DNA of 64,000 bases, from contig NC_050099.1 in NCBI RefSeq assembly GCF_902167145.1, positions 15,204,434 through 15,268,433 on the forward strand, given 5' to 3'. The position numbers and the translations under genes were made by a program. The DNA is from Zea mays. Its lineage: Eukaryota > Streptophyta > Magnoliopsida > Poales > Poaceae. Positions 1 through 10,818 of this stretch are shown piece by piece; position 1 is the stretch's first letter; each line of letters opens with the position of its first letter. The notes under the pieces are model-generated. The model made no database searches and was not told the DNA's origin. It saw only the letters and a list, made by a program, of their open reading frames with translations.

Positions 1-1461
1 CAGCGACCCGTCGAAAAACATGGTCCAGAGCTCCGGTTGGATCGGAGCCGTCGGCAACTGGGTGTCAACCCATTCGGCCACGAAGTCCGCCAACACCTGG
101 GACTTGATGGCCTTCCGAGGGGCGAACGAGATCGTTTCGCCCATGATTTCCACCGCCCACTTTGCGATCCTGCCCGAGGCCTCTCGGCACTGGATGATCT
201 CCCCCAGGGGGAAGGATGACACCACAGTTACCGGATGAGACTCGAAGTAGTGTCGCAGCTTCCGCCTTGTCAGGATCACAGCATACAGCAGCTTTTGAAC
301 TTGTGGGTAGCGGATCTTGGTCTCGGACAGCACTTCGCTGACGAAGTAGACCGGCCTCTGAACGGGCAATGCATGCCCTTCCTCTTGCCTCTCGACCACA
401 ATCGCGGCGCTAACCACCTGAGTGGTCGCGGCGACGTAGACCAAGAGGGCTTCTCCATCCGCCGGGGGCACCAAGACAGGCGCCTTCGTAAGGAGCGCCT
501 TCAGGTTGCCGAGGGCTTCCTCGGCCTCAGGGGTCCAAGCGAAACACTCGGCCTTCCTTAAGAGGCGGTACAGAGGCAGACCTCTTTCGCCAAGGCGTGA
601 GATGAAGCGGCTCAGGGCCGCGAGGCATCCCATGACCCTCTGTACACCTTTTAAGTCCTTGATGGGTCCCATGCTGGTGATGGCCGCGATCTTCTCTGGG
701 TTGGCTTCAATGCCTCGCTCGGAGACGATGAACCCTAGGAGCATGCCTCGGGGCACCCCGAAGACACACTTCTCAGGATTGAGCTTGACTCCTTTCGCCT
801 TGAGACATCGGAATGTCACTTCAAGGTCGGAGAGGAGGTCGGGAGCCTTCCTTGTCTTGACTACGATGTCATCGACGTAGGCCTCGACTGTGCGACCGAT
901 GTGTTCGCCGAACACATGGTTCATGCACCGCTGGTACGTCGCGCCCGCATTCCTCAAACCGAACGGCATGGTGACATAGCAGTACATGCCGAATGGCGTG
1001 ATGAAAGAAGTCGCGAGCTGGTCGGACTCTTTCATCCGGATCTGGTGATACCCTGAGTAGGCATCCAGGAAGGACAGGGTTTCGCACCCAGCGGTGGAAT
1101 CCACGATTTGATCGATGCGAGGCAGAGGGTAGGGAACCTTCGGACATGCTTTGTTGAGACCAGTGTAGTCTACACACATCCGCCATTTCCCCCCTTTCTT
1201 CCTCACAAGCACAGGGTTGGCAAGCCATTCGGGACGGAATACCTCTTTGATGAACCCTGCTGCCATTAGCTTGTGGATCTCTTCGCCAATCACTCTGCGC
1301 TTCTCCTCGTTGAATCGGCGCAGAGGCTGCCTGACGGGTCGGGCTTCGGCCCGAATATCCAGCGAGTGCTCAGCGACATCCCTCGGTATGCCGGGCATGT
1401 CCGAGGGACTCCACGCAAAAACATCGGCGTTTGCGCGGAGAAAGTCGACGAGCACTGCTTC
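1..1461 (-). CDS. pol: gypsy pol: reverse transcriptase and start of RNase H (partial)
   Basis: This frame runs open from 1461 down to the window edge. It reads through a complete RT domain: the substrate-binding motif [10 protein letters not shown] near 1180, the [11 protein letters not shown] block near 1070, and the catalytic YVDD at 868-879 (minus). The connection region follows, and the RNase H domain begins with FFDGS within the last 30 bases. RT copies the element RNA into DNA inside the virus-like particle. The frame is the same as the upstream protease and gag, separated from them only by TAG 1462-1464. The open frame with intact catalytic aspartates indicates a fairly recent copy. 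The C-terminal RNase H and the integrase are not in the window. Confidence 0.88.
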
Positions 1462-2595
1462 CTATTTGGGGTCGAGCCCGGAACCGATCCGGACCTGCTT
1501 GGTGGTGTCGCCACTGGGGTCAAGAGGGACGACCTTAACCGTCTCTGCTGGCTCGAAGTTGCCGGCATGGCGCTTCACGTCTGGCACCTCCTTGGAGAGG
1601 TTCTCCAGGTCGGCGATGAGGGCCTCGGACTCGGCGAGGGCCTCGGCGTACTCCACGCACTCCACGTCGCATTCGAACGCGTGTTTGTACGTGGGGCCGA
1701 CGGTGATGACCCCGTTGGGGCCCGGCATCTTGAGCTTCAGGTAGGTGTAGTTGGGGACGGCCATGAACTTCGCGTAGCATGGCCTCCCTAGTACGGCGTG
1801 GTAGGTTCCTCGGAACCCGACCACCTCGAACGTCAGGGTCTCCCTTCGGAAGTTGGAGGGCGTCCCGAAGCAGACGGGGAGGTCGAGTCGCCCGAGGGGC
1901 TGGACGCGCTTCCCAGGGATGATCCCGTGGAAAGGCGCAGCGCCTGCTCGGACGGAGGACAGATCGATGCGCAGGAGCTTGAGGGTCTCGGCGTAGATGA
2001 TGTTGAGGCAGCTGCCCCCATCCATCAGGACCTTGGTGAGCCTGACATTGCCGACAACGGGGTCGACGACGAGCGGGTATTTCCCCGGGCTTGGCACATG
2101 GTCGGGGTGGTCGGCCTGGTCGAAGGTGATGGGCTTGTCGGACCAGTCTAGGTAGACTGGCGCCGCCACCTTCACCGAGCAGACCTCCCGGCGCTCTTGC
2201 TTGCGATGCCGAGCCAAGGCATTCGCCGCATGCCCTCCATAGATCATGAAGCAGTCGCGGACCTCGGGGAACTCTCCTGCTTGGTGATCTTCGTTCTTGT
2301 CGTCGTCGCGGGCCCTGCCACCCTCGGTGGGTGGCCCGGCCCTGTGGAAGTGACGCCGAAGCATAACGCACTCCTCGAGGGTGTGCTTGACGGGCCCCTG
2401 ATGGTAGGGGCACGGCTCCTTGAGCATCTTGTCGAAGAGGTTTGCACCTCCGGGGGGCTTCCGAGGGTTCTTGTGCTCGGCGGCGGCGACAAGGTCCGCG
2501 TCAGCGGCGTCGCGTTTCGATTGCGACTTCCTCTTGCCTTTCTTCTTGGCGCCGCGCGGAGCAGACGCCTCGGGAGCCTCTTCCGATGGGCGGCC
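1462..2595 (-). CDS. pol: gypsy zinc-knuckle/aspartic protease segment, ended by TAG
   Basis: The frame continues from gag across the stop at 2596-2598 and is open until TAG at 1462-1464. A basic lysine-rich linker near 2540-2490 leads to a zinc-knuckle-like CPYHQGPVKH...C motif near 2410. The retropepsin-type active site LMDGGSC has its aspartate at 2020-2022, followed by the ATLKL and GRP-type strands of a retroviral-like protease. The enzyme cleaves the Gag-Pol polyprotein. The stop falls in the conserved linker to RT. A CAG-to-TAG transition is the simplest explanation, because the downstream frame is uninterrupted, but programmed readthrough cannot be excluded. Confidence 0.8.
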   Translation of the reverse strand, partial: GRPSEEAPEASAPRGAKKKGKRKSQSKRDAADADLVAAAEHKNPRKPPGGANLFDKMLKEPCPYHQGPVKHTLEECVMLRRHFHRAGPPTEGGRARDDDKNEDHQAGEFPEVRDCFMIYGGHAANALARHRKQERREVCSVKVAAPVYLDWSDKPITFDQADHPDHVPSPGKYPLVVDPVVGNVRLTKVLMDGGSCLNIIYAETLKLLRIDLSSVRAGAAPFHGIIPGKRVQPLGRLDLPVCFGTPSNFRRETLTFEVVGFRGTYHAVLGRPCYAKFMAVPNYTYLKLKMPGPNGVITVGPTYKHAFECDVECVEYAEALAESEALIADLENLSKEVPDVKRHAGNFEPAETVKVVPLDPSGDTTKQVRIGSGLDPK

Positions 2596-4710
2596 CTAGG
2601 GCTGCTTGTCCTTTCGGAAGATAGCCTCGACCGCCTCCTGGCCAGAGGCGAACTTGGTGGCGATGTCCATCAGCTCGCTCGCCCTGGTGGGGGTCTTGCG
2701 ACCCAGCTTGCTCACCAGGTCGCGGCAAGTGGTGCCGGCGAGGAACGCGCCGATGACATCCGAGTCGGTGATGTTGGGCAGCTCGGTGCGCTGCTTCGAG
2801 AATCGCCGAATGTAGTCCCGGAGCGACTCCCCCGGCTGTTGCCGGCAGCTTCGAAGGTCCCAGGAATTCCCGGGGCGCACGTATGTGCCCTGGAAATTGC
2901 CAGCGAAGGCTTGGACCAAGTCGTCCCAGTTGGAGATCTGCCCCGGAGGCAGGTGTTCCAACCAGGCGCGAGCAGTGTCAGAGAGGAACAGGGGGAGGTT
3001 ACGGATGATGAGGTTGTCGTCGTCCGTCCCACCCAGTTGGCAGGCAAGGCGGTAGTCCGCGAGCCACAGTTCCGGTCTCGTTTCCCCCGAGTACTTCGTG
3101 ATAGTAGTCGGGGGTCGGAACCGGGTCGGGAATGGTGCCCGTCGGATGGCCCGACTGAAGGCCTGCGGACGGGGTGGTTCGGGCGAGGGACTCCGATCCT
3201 CCCCGCTGTCGTAGCGCCCCCCACGCCTGGGGTGGTAGCCTCGGCGCACCCTTTCGTCGAGGTGGGCCCGACGGTCGCGTCGATGGTGCTTGTTGCCGAG
3301 GTGGCCCGGGGCCGCAGGCGCGGTGTTGCGCGTGCGCCCGGTGTAGACCGAGGCTTCCCGCATGAATCGGGAAGTCGCGGCATGAGGTTCCGAGGGATAT
3401 CCTTGCCTTCGGGAGGCAGTGCTCTCGGCCCGTCGGGCCGCAGCGCCTTCCAGGAGATTCTTGAGCTCTCCTTGGATTCGCCGACCCTCGGTGGTTGATG
3501 GCTCCAACATCGCGCGGAGGAGCATCGCTGCGGCTGCCAGGTTCTGACCAACCCCGCTGGATGCGGGCGGCGGCCTGACCCCGGTATCGTTGGCGACGCG
3601 GTGCTGGAGACCTTGGGGCAGGTGACGTATTTCTCTGGCCAAGGGTTGGCCCGCCCATACCTGCCCGACGTCTCGACGGATCGGCTCAAGCGCTCCTGTT
3701 CCCTCGTTGAGCCTGGCCTGCGCCTCGCGGACTTGCTCGAGTTGTGGGTCGTAACCCCCCGCCGGAGCGGGGACCACAGCTAGCTCCCGTGGGATGTCGG
3801 CGCGAGGCACCGGCCTAGGAAGATCACCGTCCTCCGGCATGCCGAGATGGTTGCCTTCGGAGGGATCCCCTAGCTCGATGTGGAAACATTCGCGGCTTGG
3901 GCCGCAGCTCTCGTTGCCAAGGCTGCGGCTTCCGTCGGAACAGTCGGAGAGGCAGTAGTCGCATGCGGTCATGAAGTCCCGCATGGCACTGGGGTTGCCA
4001 AGTCCGGAGAAATCCCAACAGATGCTGGGATCGTCATCTTCCTCGGACCCAGAGGGCCCGTAGGTCGAGACGTCCGTCAGCCGGTCCCAAGGCGACCGCA
4101 TACGAAACCCCAGTGGGGTTGCACTCGCCTCAATGAGAGCGCCCGCCAAAACGAGGTCGTTTGGCGGGTTGAGGCCGAGTCGAAATGACGTAAGATGGGA
4201 GTTAGTCGGTACCTTTTGGTCGACGAGGAGCGACGTAGTCACATCGGGGACTGGTTGCACCGTCATCTCAGGTACGAGGGCGACGTCCTGCAGGCTTTCC
4301 GCGAGCGCGCCGGCGTCGTCTTCTTGCTCGGGGTCAGCGTGTCGCGGGGGGACGGCGCTTGCCTTCGTCTTGAACGCGAGGTCGACGTCCGGCGTGCCTT
4401 CCGTCGGGGCGTCGGGGGCGTCGATTCGCTCGACGGCCAACGAAGCGCGGCCTCCCGCTTGACCTTGATGGCCCCGCCTCCTCCTCCGTTGGCGGGGGAG
4501 AGAACGGAGCGAGCTCGAATGTTGCTCTTCCACCACGCAGGGAAGATGTCGTCGATTCCGCCACCGGCGGGCGGGTTGTCGGCCGCCATTGTCGTTGTCG
4601 CGCGGCGGTGGAAGAAGTATCATGTCGTAGCTGCCGTCGAAGGACATGAACTCAAGAGTCCCGAAACGAAGCACCGTCCCGGGCCAGAGAGGTTGCTGGA
4701 GACTGCCCAT
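2596..4710 (-). CDS. gag: gypsy Gag polyprotein
   Basis: I chose the ATG at 4710-4708, the first after the PBS; the frame also continues upstream through the LTR, which is not a sensible start. The product is about 704 residues. The N-terminal third is acidic and probably disordered. The C-terminal part contains the plant retrotransposon gag capsid domain (YSG...W...Y near 3100, then LPLFLSDTARAWLEHLPPG and the WDDLVQAFAGNFQGTY block near 2940). It packages element RNA. It stops at TAG 2596-2598, after which the same frame goes straight on into protease. No frameshift is seen. ATG 4647 is an alternative start. Confidence 0.82.
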   Translation of the reverse strand: MGSLQQPLWPGTVLRFGTLEFMSFDGSYDMILLPPPRDNDNGGRQPARRWRNRRHLPCVVEEQHSSSLRSLPRQRRRRRGHQGQAGGRASLAVERIDAPDAPTEGTPDVDLAFKTKASAVPPRHADPEQEDDAGALAESLQDVALVPEMTVQPVPDVTTSLLVDQKVPTNSHLTSFRLGLNPPNDLVLAGALIEASATPLGFRMRSPWDRLTDVSTYGPSGSEEDDDPSICWDFSGLGNPSAMRDFMTACDYCLSDCSDGSRSLGNESCGPSRECFHIELGDPSEGNHLGMPEDGDLPRPVPRADIPRELAVVPAPAGGYDPQLEQVREAQARLNEGTGALEPIRRDVGQVWAGQPLAREIRHLPQGLQHRVANDTGVRPPPASSGVGQNLAAAAMLLRAMLEPSTTEGRRIQGELKNLLEGAAARRAESTASRRQGYPSEPHAATSRFMREASVYTGRTRNTAPAAPGHLGNKHHRRDRRAHLDERVRRGYHPRRGGRYDSGEDRSPSPEPPRPQAFSRAIRRAPFPTRFRPPTTITKYSGETRPELWLADYRLACQLGGTDDDNLIIRNLPLFLSDTARAWLEHLPPGQISNWDDLVQAFAGNFQGTYVRPGNSWDLRSCRQQPGESLRDYIRRFSKQRTELPNITDSDVIGAFLAGTTCRDLVSKLGRKTPTRASELMDIATKFASGQEAVEAIFRKDKQP

Positions 4711-4750
4711 CTGGAGCTTGACGGGGAGCTGTTCGTCAGCACGCAGCAGG

Positions 4751-4770
4751 CCCCTACCTGGTGCGCCAAC
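4751..4770 (-). promoter_or_regulatory. primer-binding site of the gypsy element
   Basis: Directly inside the LTR on the minus strand lies TTGGCGCACCAGG. TGG immediately after the LTR pairs with the CCA end of a tRNA, as expected for a retrotransposon primer site. I could not identify the tRNA. Confidence 0.65.
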
Positions 4771-5075
4771 TATCGGCGTTTCGAGACAGGGGGGTCCCAA
4801 AGCCGACGAGTGAGTGTGCTGCGTGCCCCAGCCCAGATGGGTCGAGCGCGTGGGCGAGCGCGAAGGGGGGAGAGGCGAGGTGGCTGGAGCCGAGCGTGAG
4901 AGAGGTGGAAGTCCCGCGGCCTTCGTGTTCGTCCCGCGCCCAGGTCGGGTGCGCTTGCAGTAGGGGGGGTTACAAGCGTCCACGCGGGTGAGGGAAGCGA
5001 GCGGCCCCAAGAGAGCGCCTGTCCCGTCCTCGGTCCCGCGCGGCCAACCTTCTCTAAGAAGGCCCTGGTCCTCCC

Positions 5076-5082
5076 TTTTATA
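5076..5082 (-). promoter_or_regulatory. TATA box of the gypsy LTR
   Basis: TATAAAA on the minus strand inside an otherwise GC-rich LTR, about 300 bp before the LTR/PBS border. This is the usual place for the element's own promoter. Confidence 0.6.
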
Positions 5083-5519
5083 GTCGTAAGGAGAGGATCC
5101 AGGTGTACAATGGGGGGTGTAGCAGAGTGCTACGTGTCTAGCGGAGAGAGAGCTAGCGCCCTAGGTACATGCCAATGTGGCAGCCGGAGAGGTCTTGGCA
5201 CCTTGCTGGCGTGATGTCGTGGCTGTCGGAGGTGCGACGGAGCCTGGCGGAGGGACAGCTGTTGGAGCGGTCGAGTCCTTGCTGACGTCGCCCTGCTTCC
5301 GTAAGAGAGTTGGGGGCCGCCGTCGTCACAGAGCTTGTGGAGCGCCATCATTGCCCATCCGGCGGAGCTGGCCGGATGGGACGCCGGTCTTGTTCTCCGT
5401 GACCCGAGTCGATTCGGGGTAGGACGATGATGGCGCTTCCTGTTGACGTGGCGGGTCTGTGCCCTAGGCAGGGTGACGTGGGGGCTCCTCCGAAGCCGAG
5501 GTTGAGTCTGTCTTCTGTT

Positions 5520-6080
5520 GCCGAGGCCGAGTCCGAGCCATGGGGTCGGGCGAGGCGGAGGTCGTTCGGCCGAGGCCAGGGCGGAGTCCGAGCCCTGGGG
5601 TCGGGCGAGGCGGAGTTTCGTCGTCTTCCGGGTCTTAGCCCGAGTCCGAGCCCTGGGGTCGGGCGAGGCGGAGGTCGTTCGGCCGAGGCCAGGGCGGAGT
5701 CCGAGCCCTGGGGTCGGGCGAGGCGGAGTTTCGTCGTCTTCCGGGTCTTAGCCCGAGTCCGAGCCCTGGGGTCGGGCGGAGCGGAGTTCGCATCTTCCGG
5801 GTCTTAGCCCGAGTCCGAGCCCTGGGGTCGGGCGGAGCGGAGTTCGCCGTCTTCCGGGTCTTAGCCCGAGTCCGAGCCCTGGGGTCGGGCGGAGCGGAGT
5901 TCGCCGTCTTCCGGGTCTTAGCCCGAGTCCAAGCCCTGGGGTCGGGCGGAGCGGAGTTCGCCGTCTTCCGGGTCTTAGCCCGAGTCCGAGCCCTGGGGTC
6001 GGGCGGAGCGGAGTTCGCCGTCTTCCGGGTCTTAGCCCGAGTCCGAGCCCTGGGGTCGGGCGGAGCGGAGTTCGCCGTGG
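5520..6080 (-). repeat. 57-bp minisatellite in the LTR U3
   Basis: About eight copies of a GC-rich unit containing GAGCCCTGGGGTCGGGCG. From 5750 to 6080 the period is a regular 57 bp (19 codons, so all frames stay open and give spurious repetitive peptides). From 5520 to 5750 longer variant units alternate GGCGGAGGTCG and GGCGGAGTTTCG. It lies entirely in U3, upstream of the TATA box. Confidence 0.9.
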
Positions 6081-6677
6081 CGCCTTTGGCAAGGCCTGAC
6101 TGTGTGTCAGACTCACTCTGTCGAGTGGCACCGCAGTCGGAGTGGCGCAGGCGGCGCTGTCCTTCTGTCAGACTGGTCAGTGGAGCGGTGGAGTGACGGC
6201 GGTCACGTCGGCTCTGCCGGGGGGGCGCGTGTCAGGATAAAGGTGTCAGGCCACCTTTGCGTTAAATGCTCCTGCAACTCGGTCAGTCGGTGTGGCGATT
6301 TAGTCAGGGTTGCTTCTGAGCGAAGCCAAGGCCTCGGGCGAGCCGGTGATGTGTCCACCGTAAAAAGGGGGGCCTCGGGCGAGACGGAAGTCTCTCGAGG
6401 TCGGCTGCCCTTGGCCGAGGCTAGGCTCGGGTGAAGCGTGATCGAGTCACTCGTGTGGACTGATCCCTGACTTAATCGTACCCATCAGGCCTTTGCAGCT
6501 TTATGCTGATGGGGGTTACCAGCTGAGAATTAGGCGTCTTGAGGGTACCCCTAATTATGGTCCCCGACAAATATATTTGAGGTAATAATCTTACTTCTGA
6601 TTTTTACTGCTCAAGTTTTTCTATGGTATATCAAGTATAATTAGTTGATATATATATATATATAGGGCAGGTATAAC

Positions 6678-6714
6678 GGGAGCCCTGGGCTTCGGATATT
6701 AAAGGAAGCCCAGG
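6678..6714 (+). repeat. MULE left terminal inverted repeat
   Basis: It begins GGGAGCCCTGGGCTTC and ends GGAAGCCCAGG. It pairs with the reverse complement of 17414-17450 over 37 bp with about nine mismatches. The outer limit could be up to 13 bp further left, at GGGCAGG. Confidence 0.7.
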
Positions 6715-7215
6715 TCGGTTCCCGAGGTCTGGTCGATGGAACAGGCGCGCCTGTGTTTTAACGTGGGGCTGAGAGGCGGCATGCAGGACAGACGGCGCCG
6801 TGACGCGGTTGTTTGAATGGTAAGGGAATTGCGCGGAATTAAAGGGAATAGATGCCACATGCAAACGTGATTACTGTGATACGTGGGCGCGTAAATTATG
6901 GATCTTACATGGTAAGTAATGTGCGGAAGGTAAAAAAAATGAAGCATAAGATGTTGAAAGATATGGCATAAAACCGAAACGGCATAATAGATGCATAAAC
7001 AGTATATACCGATTGGCGTAAAACGTTGTGTCATTGTGCGTAAATTTTATATTATGAATTGTAGTTTGACAAAGACGTCGCCATAATATCGGGACGGTTT
7101 CGGAAATAATGGGAAGACCCTGTAAACGTGGATGCGGTTACTTTTATAGTATCCGAGATTTACTTTCATTCGGAAAAAAAGACCACGAAGCCTGCATAAC
7201 TAATCGGAGTTGGAG

Positions 7216-10200
7216 ATGGCCGGCTCTGGAGGGTCGCCGGCGATGGAAGGAGATGGCGTTCGTCTTGATCCAGAGACAGAGGGAGGAGTTGGTGGTAACT
7301 CACTGGTGACACCACCGCCTGCTCTAATGGGTCCTGAGATCGCCGAGATGAGCATAGGGGAAGAAGAGAACAAAGGGTTCGACCTCCTATGTCCAATATT
7401 AGCTCCAGGGAGATGGATACGCCACAGATACTGCGTTCACATGTAAGTCCAATCGCTGTATTTGATTATTGATTGATTATATTGTTGTGAACATATTCCA
7501 TGGTACAAACAACAATGACAATGAAATAGCAGGCAAAAAACATTCATCCAACTATAGTGCCAACGGTAGGGATGACTTTCAAGGATGTTGATGATGCATA
7601 TAAATTCTATAAAAGGTATGCATATGAAGTTGGATTTCCACTGAAGAAATACAGAGAGAAGACATTCAGTAAGTGGATAAATTGTTCACGTGAAGGTAAA
7701 AGTGCAGCAAAATCAAATGATACACCTAGGATGAGGAATAGATCATCGGGGCGTACACAATGCAAAGCTGGAATAAAATTAAAAAAAATATGATGATGAA
7801 AACAAAATGGTTGTAGCTACAAAAATTGAACTGGTAAACTTGGAGCATAACCATGAGTTCATAACTGACGAAGCAGAGAAACAACATTTACGTTGCAACA
7901 AAATTAGGGATGCTGAGTTCATAAATTTTGTGGATGCAATGCATGATAGCCGAGTGCCGCAGCATTGCATAGTTGATTTTATATCAGAAATGCATGATGG
8001 GCCGGAGAACGTACCGGTAACTGCTCAAGATCTGAAAAATATGTAAGCAATACTTTTTTGTTACATGTGTATATATCAATAGCCATGAATATTACTATAG
8101 TAAATGTGTGTAATAATTTTTTGTGCAAACAAATGTAGGAGGGCAGCCAGGAGAAGAGAAAATTGCTCAAATGATGTAGCCAAACTTTTGGCTTTCTTTA
8201 GAGAATGCAAGAAACAGAATCCACAATTTTTTTGTGATTTCCAGCTAGACGATGATGGGAAAATAGTTAGTATTTTTTTGGTCACACGCAAGTATGCAGG
8301 GGGAATACGCAGATTATGGTGATGCTGTGACATTTGATACGACACACAAGACAAATATATATGATAAACCACTGGGCATGTTTGTTGGAGCTAACAGCCA
8401 TCTGCAGTGTACAGTGTTTGGATTTGTTTTGTTGGGAGATGAAACTGTACATACTTTTGAATGGGCATTCAATTCATTCAAAACATGTATGGGATGCGAG
8501 GGTCCAAGAGTTATGCTTACAGGTATGTGATATATAAATTTGTTATGCAAAATAGTGAATTAATTTATTGTGAAAATAACTGAATAATCTGTGAGCAATT
8601 GCAGATCAAGATCCTGCAATGCCAATTGCTCTGAGAACTGTATTTCCAAAAACAGTTCACAGACTGTGCTTATGGCATGTACAGAACAGATTTATGCCAT
8701 TCCTAAATGAAATATATGCCAGGTTTGCTGTTAAAGATTTTAAAACAACATTCCAGTCTATTATACATCATCCATTAACTCCTCATGAGTTTGAATGTGC
8801 CTGGGAAATGATGCTAGAGGAGTTCAATCTTCATGAAGATATGACTCTACGCAAATTATATGAAATAAGAAAAGAATGGATACCTGCATTTTTTAAAAAT
8901 GACTTCTGTGGGGTAATGGTATCTACACAACGAAGTGAGAGCATGAACAGATTAGTGAAGCAATCACATGTAGATGCGAACACCCCACTGCATGAGTTCG
9001 CTAAACAAATGATGAAAATGTTGCACAGCAGGAAAATGAAAGAATCAAAGGAGGCATTGGTGAGCAAGGTATGTCGTGCTTGTTAGCAATAACGGTTTGC
9101 ATACATTTATGTAAATAATTTGTTTAATTATGATAGTTATAGGCACCAAGGACAACAGATACATTATATAGGTTCGAAGTGAGAGTCTCTAGAGCATACA
9201 CCAGAGCTGTTATGAATAGATTTGAGGAATCAATGAAATACGCCACTGCATACAAAATATTAAAGGACCCAGACATATGTGATAATGAATGGATTGTACA
9301 ACATACAAAAAGGTCTAATAAAATTGTGTGGGGACAACATCAATTCAAGATAACAGCAGACATAGAAGCTGGGGAGTATACATGCGAGTGCAAACAGTGG
9401 GAACATACAGGTTTGTACGTATTATGTTGGTTAGCATAAAAAATTTGCATACTAGAGAATTTGATGATTGTAGTACAAATTAATGTATATTTTTGAAATA
9501 ATGGTTCGTTTTCATGTTTTCAGGTCTATTGTGTGTTCATCTTTTAAGAGCCTTCATGCATCTTCAAGTTGAAAAGATACCTTCAAAGTATATATTGCAA
9601 AGGTACACTGTCTCATCAAGAAAAGATGTTCCGTTTGAAAGAATTGATAAGAGCTTCAGGGGAAAGGATGGAGTTACTAAATCATACAGCAGAAAATGTT
9701 GCTAACGAAAACAATGAAAGTAGTTCGCCAGGCGTGTATGTCAAAAGCAGGGTACGATAAGGCGATGGATGTGTTGGATGAGCTCGATGTCGTTCTAAGC
9801 CGATTGGAGCCAGATATTGGATGTAATGAGTCAACAGATGTTAGTGATAATGAGGAAGACAAGGTAATAATATTGCAGATGTTTTAGTGTTATACTATTT
9901 GTAACATAAATTATGCATAGTAACATGTTATTTTGTACCAGGAAGAAGAGTTGAATAAAAATAATGCTGGCGATGGGATGGAAGATGACAATACAATTAC
10001 ATGTCATAATAAGGTATGTAAAATATATATAAGCTTGCATGAAGTATTGTACATAATGAATATATAAAATCAATGTAATAAGCAAATAATATTTTGTAGG
10101 ATTCGCATAAAACCAGGACTGGATGTGAACATGCGTTAACAATAATAACAACTGGTAACCAGGTACATATTAAAATAATATTGTTTATTTGTCTAAAATG

Positions 10201-10818
10201 AAAATATATATTTATGCTGCATGTAAATGTTGATGTATTTGGGTTGGGCTCTAAAGGAGGACAACATGAGAATTTCACATGAGGTTGGTGATACAAGTTC
10301 TCCGTGTCACGTAGCACATGAACAAATGGAACATATTGCTGCATCCTCAGAAGCTAAAAAGGTGAGCATTGATAAATGATTTTACTGATTGGTATAAATA
10401 TATGTAAATATGCGTATACTAAATAGTAACGTCTATTATTATGCAGAGGTTGAATTTTAATGTGGATGTTATAAATCTGAGTATGTCGGATCGTGCAAGA
10501 CCAAAAGGCCGGACAATCAAAAATTAAGAAGATAGGATTATGAGACTAGGTGCGAAAGGAGAGAAAAAGAAGAATAGGAGATGCCATTTGTGTGGAATAG
10601 CAGATGGGCATAACAGCAGAACATGTCTGTCTGTGGAAGAGAACAGGGAAAGGCTAGCAAAACTGTCTAATCGAAAGAGAGGACAGCCAACCGGATCAAG
10701 ACTAAACAATAAAACAACTTCTCCACAGTAGAATGAAACATCGACTGCAAAAAAACATCATATTGATGAAGAAGTGGAAAATGAAGAAGCCGATGAGCAT
10801 ATGAATTTGGGCGAATAA
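7216..10818 (+). pseudogene. MULE transposase, FAR1-DBD / MULE DDE / SWIM type, disrupted
   Basis: About ten exons with GT-AG borders: 7216-7442, 7533-8042, 8139-8522, 8605-9068, 9143-9410, 9524-9863, 9942-10013, 10100-10162, 10257-10361, 10447-10818. Domains in order: FAR1 zinc-finger DNA-binding domain (exon 2, from DAYKFYKRYAYEVG to LEHNHEF); MULE transposase core (VTFDTTHKTN with the first catalytic Asp, TDQDPAM with the second, and HRLCLWHV); SWIM zinc finger CEC-CVH split by the intron at 9411-9523; C-terminal zinc knuckle CHLCGIADGHNSRTC. It would bind the element ends and catalyse transposition in the nucleus. Damage: +1 shifts in A8 (7781-7788) and T7 (8273-8279), a shift near 9686-9691, and stops TAA 10525-10527 and TAG 10729-10731. 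The exon 1/2 phase does not fit, so exon 1 is uncertain. Confidence 0.85.

Larger units (their letters stand above)
1..6569 (-). mobile_element. Ty3/gypsy LTR retrotransposon, 5' part (Xilon-diguus/Flip-like)
   Basis: Read on the minus strand, the order is LTR (6569-4771), primer-binding site, gag, zinc-knuckle and protease, reverse transcriptase, start of RNase H, then the window edge. PR before RT/RNase H, the YVDD motif and the gag domain are typical of gypsy (Metaviridae) elements. The LTR starts TGTCGGGGACC and ends CCGATA, a one-base variant of the expected inverted CCGACA. Integrase and the second LTR would lie left of base 1. Base composition is strongly GC-rich, unlike the AT-rich MULE next to it. 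The family name rests on the LTR start and is tentative; the gypsy assignment is secure. Confidence 0.9.
4771..6569 (-). repeat. gypsy 5' LTR (1799 bp)
   Basis: On the minus strand the LTR runs from TGTCGGGG (6569-6562) to CGCCGATA (4778-4771). The near-perfect inverted ends and the adjacent PBS fix both borders. A TATA box lies at 5082-5076 on minus, which makes 6569-5082 U3 and the remainder R-U5. U3 contains a GC-rich tandem array. The last bases are TA where CA is expected, a single transition. Confidence 0.85.

Noticed and set aside
2197..3498. 433-codon plus-strand open frame
   Set aside because: It is antisense to gypsy gag and protease in GC-rich sequence; no domain on plus, while the minus frame has clear gag and protease motifs.
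2712..3689. Second minus-strand frame over gag (325 codons)
   Set aside because: Shadow frame of the gag gene; the capsid domain is read in the other frame.
5748..6131. Repetitive 127-codon open frame (LRPTPGLGLG units)
   Set aside because: It is the translation of the 57-bp LTR minisatellite, lying in U3 before the element promoter.
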